A program made the position numbers and the translations under genes. Source: Planctellipticum sp942493135 (GTDB lineage Bacteria > Planctomycetota > Planctomycetia > Planctomycetales > Planctomycetaceae). From it: a stretch of 64,000 nucleotides of DNA. Shown in pieces: positions 17,805 to 26,093 of this stretch. Position 1 is the first letter of the stretch, and each line of letters begins with the position of its first letter. The notes under the pieces are model-generated. The model did not search any database, was not told the origin of the DNA, and was given only the letters and a program-made list of their open reading frames with translations. Location of the stretch: NCBI GenBank assembly GCA_942493135.1, contig OW818684.1, positions 3,844,001 to 3,908,000 on the forward strand, given 5' to 3'.

Positions 17805-18045
17805 TCCTGAACCTTTGCGACAGACGTGAGATCGGCCTCGCCGGCCAACCTAGCAAACGGCCCCGTTCTTGAACATCAATTGGCCGGGATATACACTCCA
17901 AAATGGCGTCCCCGGCGGTTTTGGACCGTTGAGAACGCTCGCGACCGTTCCATCGGCGAGGACTCTCTCCGATCCGGTCGCGCGAATTCGGGCAGTTCGA
18001 AGTTCCCGCTCCGGGCCTCGGCTGTTGATTATCCGCGAGGCGCTC

Positions 18046-19545
18046 ATGGGGTTGATCCGCTTTGCTGTGCACCCTGCGGACCGGCTGGTCGACTGGCCGG
18101 AGGTGCATCGCGGCTACCTCACCGGGTCGGACGGCCGGATCTTTCCGACCCGCATCGAACTCGATCAGAACATCATCGGCTGTCGGCGGTCGTCGTCCGA
18201 GAGTTGTCGGTTCCATGTTGCGTGGCCTGTTCCTGGCTTCGGGATGCCGATCGTCTCGACGTCGTCGCTCCCCGAACGTGCGGAGCCCTTCCTGCTCTCG
18301 GTCGAACTGGCCCGCGGCAAGCTGGTCCAGCTCCGCAACCAGGCTTCCACGTGGGAACTGGCCGGCATGCGGCTTCCCGAGGAATTTGTCCCGGCCAGCC
18401 GCCGCGCACACCTGTTCTTTGCCCGGGCGGCCTCGTCGCAGTCGGATCCGGCCGGCGCGTCGGCCCTCGCCGAGCAGGCGCTGGAACACGGTTTCATTGC
18501 GGCCGACATTCTGACTCGAGCGTATTCCCGCCAGGCTCTGGCGGGGCGCACGCAGCGGTATTCGCAGCTTCCCGCGGTCCTCGGCTGCCATCTTCCGGAC
18601 TACGTGCTGCCCCCCGCTGAGACCCAGGAATTCGGGCTGTCGTTCGACGCTGCCGCGGTTCCGCTCAACTGGAGAACGGTCGAAGAATCCGAGGGCGAAT
18701 ACCGGTGGGATCTGTTCGATCAGCAGGTGAGCTGGTGCGAACAGAACCGATTGATGGTCCTGGGGAGCCCGCTGGTCGATTTTGGCTCGTCCGGACTTCC
18801 TCCCTGGCTGGCCAGGTGGGAGCACGATTTTTTCAATCTGCAGAGTTTCGTCTGCGATTTCGTCGAGACGGCCGTCGCCCGGTATCAGGGACGGATTCGA
18901 CTCTGGGAGATCGCCGCCCGCGCGAACACCGGCGGCGCTCTCGCTCTGGCCGAAGAGTCCCGCCTGACCCTCGTCGCCCGGATGCTGGACGTCGCCCGGC
19001 AGGTTGACGAAGAAGCCCGGCTGATTGTCCGGGTCGATCAGCCCTGGGGGGAGTACCTCGCCCGCGGCCAGCACCGGCTGTCGCCGCTGCAGATGGTCGA
19101 CGCGCTGCTCCGATCGGGCGTCGGTCTGGCGGGGGTGCACCTGGAGATTGCAATGGGCTATCTGCCCCGCGGTTCCGCCCGCCGCGATCTGCTGGACGTT
19201 TCCCGTCTGTTGGATCAGTGGAGCGTTCTGGGGATCCCGCTTTACGTGACGCTGGCGGCGCCGTCTGCCATGGCTCACGACCCGGCTGCCGGTTTCGACT
19301 GGGAAATCGACCCGCACGTCTGGGAGACCGCCGACACAGAGTGCGAGCAGTCGCGGTGGTTCGGGGAGCTGCTGCCGCTGCTGATGGCGAAGCCCGCGGT
19401 CGCCGGCGTCTTCTGGTCGCAGTGGAGCGACGTTGTCGCTCACGAGCTCCCCCGCGCCGGCATCCTCCGCGAGAACGGGGAGCCCAAGCCGCTGCTCGAT
19501 CGCATTCGGAATTTCGAGCAGGATTGCAACCTGCCGACCTCCTGA
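18046..19545 (+). CDS. GH10-like (xylanase-fold) protein lacking both catalytic glutamates
   Basis: I placed the start at the ATG at 18046, preceded by GAGG, because the upstream 59 codons of open frame have no domain character. In the 499-residue product, residues about 1-150 look like a beta-rich N-terminal domain, and residues about 180-490 follow the GH10 barrel order: VLGSPLVDFGSSGLPPWL at the barrel's third strand, RLWEIAARANTGG at the fourth, GIPLYVTLAAPS at the seventh and VFWSQWSDVV with GEPKPLLDRI at the end. In true GH10 enzymes the fourth strand reads WDVVNEA and the seventh ITELD. Here the acid/base glutamate aligns with Arg292 and the nucleophile with Leu403. No signal peptide is obvious. 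It may bind rather than cut polysaccharide, or act by another chemistry. Confidence 0.7.
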   Translation: MGLIRFAVHPADRLVDWPEVHRGYLTGSDGRIFPTRIELDQNIIGCRRSSSESCRFHVAWPVPGFGMPIVSTSSLPERAEPFLLSVELARGKLVQLRNQASTWELAGMRLPEEFVPASRRAHLFFARAASSQSDPAGASALAEQALEHGFIAADILTRAYSRQALAGRTQRYSQLPAVLGCHLPDYVLPPAETQEFGLSFDAAAVPLNWRTVEESEGEYRWDLFDQQVSWCEQNRLMVLGSPLVDFGSSGLPPWLARWEHDFFNLQSFVCDFVETAVARYQGRIRLWEIAARANTGGALALAEESRLTLVARMLDVARQVDEEARLIVRVDQPWGEYLARGQHRLSPLQMVDALLRSGVGLAGVHLEIAMGYLPRGSARRDLLDVSRLLDQWSVLGIPLYVTLAAPSAMAHDPAAGFDWEIDPHVWETADTECEQSRWFGELLPLLMAKPAVAGVFWSQWSDVVAHELPRAGILRENGEPKPLLDRIRNFEQDCNLPTS

Positions 19546-19722
19546 TCGCGATGCTCCGCACAGCGGCGAATTTGCCGGCTGCTCGTGCGAAATTTGAGAG
19601 CGTCTGTTATCCTGCCGTTTTGGTCAATTCGCCGGGCTCCGTGCCCGGATTGCAGGCATTCCCGCACGATGCCCGCGCCTTCGCAGGCGCGGTTTCGCTT
19701 TTCGCGGAAGGACCGATTCGAT

Positions 19723-21861
19723 ATGGCAATGGACGTGTACGCACCCTGCCCGTGCGGCAGCGGTAAGAAACTGAAATTCTGCTGCGCGGACCTCGCGGAG
19801 GATATGGACCGGATCACGCGGCTGATGGAGAACAATCAGCCCCGCGCCGCCCTGCAGCAGCTCGAAGCCGTCGCCAAGCGACACGCCCGCAGCTCCTGGG
19901 TTGAATCGACCCGCATCCTGGTCCATTTGGAACTGGCGGAACCGGCCGCGGCGCGGGACCTTGCCCGCGAGTTTCTCGAACACCAGCCGGACCACGAATT
20001 CACCCTGGTGCTCTACGCCACCTCGGCCCTGCAGGCGGACGGTTACGATCAGGCGGAAAAGCTGGTGCATCGCGCCTTCCAGCGCGCCTCCCGCAAGTTT
20101 CCCTCGATGGTGGCGGGGCTGGCGCTCGCGTCCGCGGCGGTCATGTCCTCGCGCGGCAAATTCATGTCGGCCCGCGAGCACCTGGGCTTCGCTCTGAAGA
20201 TCGCCCCGGATCAGGATCGCCAGGAGATCTTCGTCCGGCTGCTCGAATTCGACAACAGCGCCCAGATTCCGTACCCCCTGCGCGGCGCCCATAACCTGCC
20301 GCAGGCCGCGTTGAGCGAACCTCAGCAGTCCGAATTCAAGAAGGCCCTCAAGTACGTCAGCGTCGGCTGCTGGCGCGAAGCCGCCGACGTCCTTCAACCC
20401 CTCACGGTCGCCGTCCCCGACTCCGCCGAGGTCCACCATGCGGTCGGACTCTGCCGCGCCTGGTCCGGCGATGAAGCGGCGGCGGCGGCGGCCCTGCACG
20501 CGGCGGCCGCCCGCTACTCCGATCTGGCCACCGCCGTCGAGTGTGAGACGATCGCTCAACTCCTCGATCAGAACGTGGCGACCGACCGCACGGACGTCCT
20601 GTCGCTGACGGTCCCGCTGAATTCGGTTTCCCGTCTCCTCACTGCGCTCGACGCGGTTTCACGCCTCCAGCGACTGACGCTCCCCCCCGGCGACCCGGAT
20701 GCCCCCACAGCCTCGTACCAGGTCCTCGACCGGCCTCGCGTCCGACGCGAAGACATGGCCGGACTGACGGTGGAGACGGCCCCGCAGGTTGTGGCGCAGA
20801 TCCTCGTCTTCGACGCCGAACGGGGAGTCCAGGAACTGCCCGCCCGAATGTTGATCGTGGCGGCCGCGGGCAAGGACTTCGACGACGCCGGCGATCTCAT
20901 GCGGGCAGTCGTCGGAGAGCTGGCCGACTGGAGCCAGCCCGAAACCTCGACGGTCTCGAGCGCCGCCCGCGAATTGCACGAGCTGGGCTGGTCCTGGGGC
21001 TTTCCCGCCAACGCCTCCGCCGTCGAGCGGCAGCGGATCGATCTCGAACAATGGGCTCGAACCGTCCGCGACGTCTGGCCGAACCGCAAGACATTCCTGC
21101 TCGGCGGTCGCTCGCCGCGCGAATGCGTCGGCGATGCCAGCTCCCGCGTGGCCCTTTACGCAGCCGCCTACGCCTTCGACGCCTACTGCGATGAAGCGGG
21201 TTACAACCTCGATCTCGACGCGGTCCTGAAGGACCTGCAGCTCGAACCGCTGCCGCCGTTCGAGGTCGACGGCGACGCCCCGGTCAGCAATTTGTCGGTC
21301 ATGCAGACCGAACGGTTGCCCGTGGAGACGCTGACTGACGCGCAGTTGATGTCGGTCGCCAACCGGACGTTGCTGATTCACCACGACCGTTCCGTGCTGC
21401 GGGTTCTTCCGCTGGCACTGGAACGACCGAACTGCCTCAAGCAGCTCGATCTCGACCGCTGCTACATGACGCTCGCCGACCTCTGCCGGCAGCACGGCCG
21501 TCGGGACCAGGCGCTCGACTGGATTCAGCGCGGTCGAACGCAGATCTCAGAAACGGATTCGTCGTTTGAGGCTCAGGCGCGCTGGGACTTCCGCGAACTG
21601 ATCCTGCGTCTCGAAGATCCGTCCGATCCGGGGCTCCGGCCGCTGCTCAACAAGTTTGCGACCTACTACAGCCCCAAGCTGCCTCAGCTTCGGCCGCAGC
21701 TCGAAGGGATTCTGGCCCAGCTCGAAGTCGAGTCCCCCTGGTCGGCGGGTGGACTGGTTATGCCCGGCCAGGAGTCCGCCGGCGGGGTCTGGCAGCCCGG
21801 CAGCCCGGTCGCCGCCGGGGCAGAATCGGGCGGCGGCAAACTCTGGCTCCCGGGTCAGTAA
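19723..21861 (+). CDS. SEC-C motif protein with TPR repeats
   Basis: The start at 19723 has a GGAAGGA ribosome binding site about ten bases upstream and puts a SEC-C zinc motif right at the N-terminus (CPCGSGKKLKFCC, residues 7-19), like that at the C-terminus of SecA. The 712-residue product continues with TPR-like helices (about 25-290: MENNQPRAALQQLEAVAKRH, ALQADGYDQAEKLVHRAF, WREAADVLQPLTVAVP), then a less recognisable mixed domain (about 300-560), more helical repeats and a Gly/Pro-rich end. No signal peptide is present, so it is probably cytosolic; SEC-C and TPR both point to protein-protein contact, possibly with the export or ribosome-associated machinery, but this is inference. It precedes ribD by 12 bases and is likely in one transcript with it. 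Confidence 0.8.
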   Translation: MAMDVYAPCPCGSGKKLKFCCADLAEDMDRITRLMENNQPRAALQQLEAVAKRHARSSWVESTRILVHLELAEPAAARDLAREFLEHQPDHEFTLVLYATSALQADGYDQAEKLVHRAFQRASRKFPSMVAGLALASAAVMSSRGKFMSAREHLGFALKIAPDQDRQEIFVRLLEFDNSAQIPYPLRGAHNLPQAALSEPQQSEFKKALKYVSVGCWREAADVLQPLTVAVPDSAEVHHAVGLCRAWSGDEAAAAAALHAAAARYSDLATAVECETIAQLLDQNVATDRTDVLSLTVPLNSVSRLLTALDAVSRLQRLTLPPGDPDAPTASYQVLDRPRVRREDMAGLTVETAPQVVAQILVFDAERGVQELPARMLIVAAAGKDFDDAGDLMRAVVGELADWSQPETSTVSSAARELHELGWSWGFPANASAVERQRIDLEQWARTVRDVWPNRKTFLLGGRSPRECVGDASSRVALYAAAYAFDAYCDEAGYNLDLDAVLKDLQLEPLPPFEVDGDAPVSNLSVMQTERLPVETLTDAQLMSVANRTLLIHHDRSVLRVLPLALERPNCLKQLDLDRCYMTLADLCRQHGRRDQALDWIQRGRTQISETDSSFEAQARWDFRELILRLEDPSDPGLRPLLNKFATYYSPKLPQLRPQLEGILAQLEVESPWSAGGLVMPGQESAGGVWQPGSPVAAGAESGGGKLWLPGQ

Positions 21862-21873
21862 CGGAATCACGCC

Positions 21874-22992
21874 ATGGTCCAGCAGTTCGCCGGCCCTGCC
21901 GATGTCATGCGACGGGCGCTGGAACTGGCGGCGCGGGGACTGGGCTCGGTCGAGCCCAATCCTCCCGTCGGGGCCGTGCTCGTCGACGATGAGCTGCGCT
22001 GCCTCGGCGAAGGCTGGCACCAGCGCTACGGCGGTCCGCATGCCGAGGTCCATGCCCTTCAGGCGGCCGGCGAAGCGGCGCGCGGAGCGACGCTCTACGT
22101 CACGCTGGAGCCCTGCTGTCATTACGGCAAGACGCCGCCGTGCAGCCAGGCGGTCATCGCGGCGGGCGTTCGGCGGGTTGTTGCCGCCATGTCCGACCCC
22201 GCCCCGCACGTCGGCGGTCAGGGCTTCGCCGACCTGCGGGCCGCTGGCATCGAAGTGACCGTCGGACTGGAGGAGACGGCAGCCCGTCTGCTGACCGCCC
22301 CGTTCGTCTGCCTGATGCTCGACCGGCGGCCGTGGGTCCACGCCAAATGGGCCATGACCCTCGACGGAAAACTCGCCAGCCGGACGGGCCACTCGCAGTG
22401 GATCTCGTCAGCGGCTTCCCGGGCCGTGGTCCACCAGTTGCGCGGCCGGATGGACGCCATCCTGATCGGCATCGGCACGGCGCTGGCCGACGATCCGCTC
22501 CTGACCGCTCGTCCTCCCGGCCCCCGAACGCCGGCCCGGATCGTCGTCGACAGCCACCTGCGACTCCCCCCCGCCGGCCAGCTAGCTAGATCGGTCGACA
22601 TGGGGCCGGTGATTGTCGTGACGACTTCAGCAGCCGACGCGAACCGCGCCGAACTCCTCGCTGAAGCCGGCGTGGAATTGCTGAGACTCGCTCAAAGCCC
22701 CGATGGCCACCCCGATCTGACGGCGTTGCTCGCCGAGCTGGGGCGCCGTCGCATGACGAATCTGCTCGTCGAAGGAGGCTCGGCGATTCACGGGGCCTTC
22801 TACGACGCGGGGCTGATTGATGAAGTGCATGCCTTCATCGCCCCGAAGCTCGTCGGCGGCGCATCGGCGCCGTCGCCCATCGGCGGCGCAGGAGCTTCCG
22901 AAATCCCCCAGACCAGCAGTCTGCAGCATGTGGAACTGCAGACGCTGGATGGCGACGTCTACCTGCGCGGCGTGACGCGGATTCCGGGGTGA
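21874..22992 (+). CDS. ribD: Bifunctional riboflavin-biosynthesis deaminase/reductase RibD
   Basis: RibD deaminates the product of GTP cyclohydrolase II and then reduces the ribosyl group. Residues 1-145 are the deaminase domain with zinc ligands His56 and the catalytic Glu58 (HAEVHAL) and Cys81/Cys90 (EPCCHYGKTPPC). Residues about 150-365 form the NADPH-dependent reductase (KWAMTLDGKLASRTGHSQWIS, LLVEGGSAIHGAFYDAGLIDE). Both domains look complete, and 372 residues is a normal length. The gene starts 12 bases after the SEC-C/TPR gene. No other rib gene is nearby and I see no FMN riboswitch upstream. A palindromic repeat follows the stop. Confidence 0.95.
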   Translation: MVQQFAGPADVMRRALELAARGLGSVEPNPPVGAVLVDDELRCLGEGWHQRYGGPHAEVHALQAAGEAARGATLYVTLEPCCHYGKTPPCSQAVIAAGVRRVVAAMSDPAPHVGGQGFADLRAAGIEVTVGLEETAARLLTAPFVCLMLDRRPWVHAKWAMTLDGKLASRTGHSQWISSAASRAVVHQLRGRMDAILIGIGTALADDPLLTARPPGPRTPARIVVDSHLRLPPAGQLARSVDMGPVIVVTTSAADANRAELLAEAGVELLRLAQSPDGHPDLTALLAELGRRRMTNLLVEGGSAIHGAFYDAGLIDEVHAFIAPKLVGGASAPSPIGGAGASEIPQTSSLQHVELQTLDGDVYLRGVTRIPG

Positions 22993-22996
22993 AGCA

Positions 22997-23071
22997 GTAG
23001 GGTGAGTCGAGTCTCCGAGGCTCACCTTGATTTGTGATCGCAGCGGTGAGCCTCGTGGACTCTCACCCTAC
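22997..23071. repeat. REP-like imperfect palindrome after ribD
   Basis: Arms 22997-23025 and 23046-23071 share the outer ten bases GTAGGGTGAG and inner CGAGGCTCAC as an inverted repeat, with a 20-base loop. It begins four bases after the ribD stop and lies between the convergent ribD and spoVG genes. It could act as a terminator or be a mobile REP-type unit; it lacks a T tract. Confidence 0.7.
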
Positions 23072-23106
23072 GTCGAATCAGGATCGCTCAGACCGGCATC
23101 CGGCGA

Positions 23107-23685
23107 CTACAGGCCGTCGGCAAAACCTTCTTCGCGGGACGCCGCTCCGAAGGAACGACCGGCTCCGGCGCCGACGGCAACCATCTGCCGTCCGCTACTC
23201 ACCGGATACATCCGAGGCAGATCCAGCACTTCTTCGCGTTCATCCGACGGCAGCAGCGAGGCGTAGCTCTCTTCGCCGTAGTCGTCGTAGGTGCTGACGT
23301 AGCCCGGCAGCTTCGAACGTTCCAGTTCCTTGTGGAAGGCGTCGACCACGCGGTTCTGGATCAGCTCGCGGCAGATCGAATTGATCGGGTGCGCGATATC
23401 CGCATACAGCTTGGCGCGACCGTCGTCCCCCTTGAGGGCGCGATCTTCATTCAGCCTCGCTCCGCATTCGCTGCAGAAGCGGGACCGGAGATGGTTCTTG
23501 CATGAGCACCGCGGGCAGCGGTCGGTCAGCTTGCGACTCGGCATCGCCACGAAGGACCCGCGGGTCCCCTGGATGATCTTCAGGTCGCGGATCACGAAGC
23601 ATCCGTCGAAGGTCACAGAGCAGAATGCCTGCAGACGCTCGTTCGGATCTTCCATCAGCTTGATGCGAATCTCAGTAATTTCCAC
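23107..23685 (-). CDS. spoVG: SpoVG-family RNA/DNA-binding regulator with an inserted zinc ribbon
   Basis: SpoVG is a small nucleic-acid-binding regulator in many bacteria. Residues 1-52 match the start of the family (MEITEIRIKL, ITFDGCFVIRDLKIIQGTRG-like, FVAMPSRK). At the point where ordinary SpoVG continues with DIAHPINS, about 40 residues are inserted with four cysteines, Cys57-x2-Cys60 and Cys71-x2-Cys74 (RCPRC and FCSECG), a zinc ribbon. The family sequence then resumes (ADIAHPINSICRELIQNRVVDAFHKEL), followed by a variable tail of about 65 residues. At 192 residues it is roughly twice the usual length. It lies 23 bases after ispE on the same strand; ispE and spoVG are also close neighbours in Bacillus, which supports the assignment. 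Confidence 0.88.
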   Translation of the reverse strand: MEITEIRIKLMEDPNERLQAFCSVTFDGCFVIRDLKIIQGTRGSFVAMPSRKLTDRCPRCSCKNHLRSRFCSECGARLNEDRALKGDDGRAKLYADIAHPINSICRELIQNRVVDAFHKELERSKLPGYVSTYDDYGEESYASLLPSDEREEVLDLPRMYPVSSGRQMVAVGAGAGRSFGAASREEGFADGL

Positions 23686-23708
23686 GGCCGCGCTCCTATC
23701 CGCGTCCC

Positions 23709-24614
23709 TCAGGTGCAGCTCCGGGTGACAAAGACCCAGGGATATCCGGCTGATCTCAGCCGTCCGGCAATCTGCAGCGCCTGCCCGCGGTTGTGGCAGA
23801 CGCCGAAGTACGCCGTTCCGCTGCCGCTGAGCTGATGCCCCAGCACTGGCAGACGGTCAAAAACCTCCCTGAGCCCCCGAATCGCCTCACTCAGCGATTC
23901 CGCCGGAGCTTGCAGACCGTTATGCAAACACCGTGCCGCCTCCGCGACCGCCCCCCGCGACCATGCGGCGATAAGTCCTTCTGGAGAAAGACCTTCAGTA
24001 TCGGGGCGACAGTGCTTGTAGACCAGCGGCGTCGACAGGCCCGCCTGCGGTTTTGCCACGACAAAGTGCAGAAACTCCGGCAGGTTCAGCGGTTCCAGAA
24101 TCTCGCCTCGCCCCGTGCAGCGCGCCGTCGTCGATCCGCCTAGAAAAAACGCAACATCGCTCCCCAGTTGGGCAGCCAAGCCCACCAGTTCCCCCGTCGA
24201 AAGCCCCAGTCCCCACAACGCGTTGAGCCCCAGCAGGGCCGCCGCGGCGTCGCTCGACCCTCCCCCCATCCCCGCCGCGGAAGGAATCCGCTTGATGAGG
24301 CGGACATCGGCGCCGGCGGTCGCACCGGTGCGCTGGCGGAGCAGTTCGGCGGCCCGGACCACGAGGTTCTCCGGGCCGGTGGGGATGGTGTCGACAGACA
24401 CGCCGGTGACCGGCGAGACGGCGAGTTCGACGTTGAGCCGGATTGCGTTGTCGTTCGACGCGGAGAACTCCAGCGTATCGAAGAGGTTGATCGCCGACAT
24501 GACGGTGTCGATGTCGTGGAAGCCGTCGGGGCGCTTGCGGACGATCCGCAGAAACAGGTTGAGTTTTGCGGGAGCGTCGACGATCAGCGCGCGGTCGGAC
24601 CACCGGAAGAACAT
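23709..24614 (-). CDS. ispE: 4-diphosphocytidyl-2-C-methyl-D-erythritol kinase IspE
   Basis: IspE phosphorylates CDP-methylerythritol with ATP in the MEP route to isoprenoids. The 301-residue GHMP kinase shows the substrate motif APAKLNLFLRIVRKRPDGFHDI at residues about 14-36, the phosphate-binding loop IPSAAGMGGGSSDAAAAL at about 107-124 and the C-terminal motif LSGSGTAYFGVC near 270. All are intact. It is followed directly by spoVG. The upstream region is the long repeat-bearing gap before the GlsB-type gene. Confidence 0.95.
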   Translation of the reverse strand: MFFRWSDRALIVDAPAKLNLFLRIVRKRPDGFHDIDTVMSAINLFDTLEFSASNDNAIRLNVELAVSPVTGVSVDTIPTGPENLVVRAAELLRQRTGATAGADVRLIKRIPSAAGMGGGSSDAAAALLGLNALWGLGLSTGELVGLAAQLGSDVAFFLGGSTTARCTGRGEILEPLNLPEFLHFVVAKPQAGLSTPLVYKHCRPDTEGLSPEGLIAAWSRGAVAEAARCLHNGLQAPAESLSEAIRGLREVFDRLPVLGHQLSGSGTAYFGVCHNRGQALQIAGRLRSAGYPWVFVTRSCT

Positions 24615-25251
24615 CTGGCAGCCTCCTCAGAAAAGGTGAGCCGCGGAGTCCTCGGCCGACGAATCGAATGCTCAGGCCGCGCGGAGTGAGACCGATCCAG
24701 TTCGGACGGTCTGCGACGCGCGAACTCCGCGACCTGTGATGGGGGAGGATGGTAAGACCCGGTTTCGCCGGGGTCAAGCGGAGTTGGACGAGGTCCGGCT
24801 GTCAGTGGCGATCGATTGACGTGACCGGAGTTCCGTCGCAAATTGGTGGTCGACGATCACGGCACAGCGGACGTCGCGTTGGTCATTCCGCATCTTGAGC
24901 CCCGAAGCTGGCGACGGGCTGTCGCCACGGGTGAAACGGAGTCCGCCGTCAGGCGGACGGAGTGCAACCCGTGGGAAGAACGCCTTTCAACGTCCAACCG
25001 GCGCGGATGGGGCGGCGGAATGATTCCACGGGTTGCGCGTCGGGCGGCTTCGCCGCCACGTCGCTCCACCCGTGGCGACAGCCCGTCGCCCCTCACGGGG
25101 CTCAGAGCGGCGCAGGTGCCTCTGCATTGTGGACCGCTTTTTGGCGAGGGCGCCCGAAGATTTCAGCGTCGCCGCGATTTCCATCTCGCATCTGCGGACG
25201 TCACGCTATGCTGAACTCATCGCAATTCGTTCTCTCCCGAGAGGCCATCGC
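24615..25251. other. Long intergenic region upstream of ispE and the GlsB-type gene
   Basis: 637 bases between divergent genes. The promoters of both are expected here. The central part (24897-25103) is a large imperfect palindrome described separately. No open frame in it has coding character: the frames that cross it are made from the repeat arms and extend from the small membrane-protein gene. Confidence 0.6.
24897..25103. repeat. Large (about 207 bp) nested palindrome
   Basis: Two arms of about 80 bases (24897-24976 and 25025-25103) are inverted copies of each other with a few differences, around a 48-base centre. Each arm contains its own small hairpins: GGCGACGGGCTGTCGCC in both, plus GTCCGCC/GGCGGAC in the left and GGCGGC/GCCGCC in the right. 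The outer ends read GAGCCCCG and CGGGGCTC. This looks like a REP doublet or MITE-like dispersed element rather than a terminator. No target duplication was found. Confidence 0.75.
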
Positions 25252-25497
25252 ATGAGCATCATCTGGTTCCTCCTGATCGGGATTGCCGCCGGTTGGCTCG
25301 CGGGACAGGTGATGCGCGGCGGCGGTTTTGGGCTGGTGGGCGATCTGATCGTCGGCGTGGTCGGGGCGCTCCTGGGCGGATTTCTATTCGGGGTGCTGGG
25401 GCTCTCGGCGGACGGCCTGATCGGCAGCCTGGTCACCGCGACGGTCGGCGCCATCGCACTGCTGTGGCTGCTGCGGTTTTTCCGCATCAAAGCGTGA
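25252..25497 (+). CDS. GlsB/YeaQ/YmgE-family small membrane protein
   Basis: An 81-residue protein with three hydrophobic segments and the glycine-rich family pattern: IIWFLLIGIAAGWLAGQVMRG, GLVGDLIVGVVGALLGGFLF and IGSLVTATVGAIALLWLLRF. The ATG at 25252 follows a GAGAGG at about 25240, so the longer open frame upstream, which runs through the palindrome, is not used. Members are called transglycosylase-associated or stress-response membrane proteins; their actual role is poorly known. The gene stops two bases before the convergent stop of the next gene. Confidence 0.9.
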   Translation: MSIIWFLLIGIAAGWLAGQVMRGGGFGLVGDLIVGVVGALLGGFLFGVLGLSADGLIGSLVTATVGAIALLWLLRFFRIKA

Positions 25498-25499
25498 GG

Positions 25500-25868
25500 T
25501 CACGCCGCCCGGCCAACGGACTTCTCGCCGGCGTTCGTCATCCGCCAGAGCAGGGCCAGCGTCTCCAGCCGAGCCCGACGATGGGACGTCAGCAGCAGTT
25601 GCGGGATGACTGTCAGGGCGGGAAAGACTCCCAGTTGCCAAGGGAGATTCGAACCCGCTCCTCGTTGTTGAAAGACGAGCGCCGCCAGTCCGATCAGGGC
25701 CGGAATGCTCAGCATGCCAGCAAAGAGCCAGAGCGTGGCGAGCTGCCATTTCCGGGTGCGCAGGCAGACCTCCGTAAGGCATTCGCCGAGCTTTCCTTCG
25801 CTCAGCAGTTGCTTCTCCCGATACTGCAGTCCGCCCATCGCCTTCAGTTCATCAACAATCGCGTCCAT
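25500..25868 (-). CDS. Small membrane protein of unknown function
   Basis: A 122-residue protein with a charged N-terminal helix (about 1-40), two predicted membrane segments (about 45-66, WLFAGMLSIPALIGLAALVF, and about 75-93, GVFPALTVIPQLLLT) and a basic end. I know no family for it. It is convergent with the GlsB-type gene (two bases apart) and lies downstream of the redox fusion gene, from which a repeat pair separates it. Confidence 0.6.
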   Translation of the reverse strand: MDAIVDELKAMGGLQYREKQLLSEGKLGECLTEVCLRTRKWQLATLWLFAGMLSIPALIGLAALVFQQRGAGSNLPWQLGVFPALTVIPQLLLTSHRRARLETLALLWRMTNAGEKSVGRAA

Positions 25869-25973
25869 CGCCGACTCCGGTGTTGCCGCAGGGAGAGTCC
25901 CTCATATTCTGCGCAGAATAGCGGAGAGGACGAGCCGGGGACCAACGGTCGCCGTCTGGCGACCGCTTTCCGG

Positions 25974-26078
25974 GTGGCACAGACATTCCTGTCTGTGGCT
26001 TTCTCCTCCTGGGTCAGAATGCCCAGCCCGGTCGAAGCCGGATTCAAACGCACGCGCAGACAGAAATGTCTGTGCCAC
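25974..26078. repeat. Paired REP-like hairpins (inverted copies)
   Basis: Two inverted copies of the same element face each other: 25974-25997 (GTGGCACAGACATTCCTGTC...) and 26057-26078. They differ at one base in the shared 22. Each copy is itself a hairpin (CACAGAC/GTCTGTG and CAGACA/TGTCTG). The pair fills the space between two minus-strand genes and resembles a REP doublet. No transposase of the RAYT type is in the window. Confidence 0.7.
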
Positions 26079-26093
26079 TTGAAGAGACTGACC

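Noticed and set aside
25630..25670. A tRNA T-arm-like string (GGTTCGAATC on the minus strand)
   Set aside because: The flanking bases do not form the T stem, and no acceptor or anticodon arms fit; it lies inside a coding frame with sensible membrane segments.
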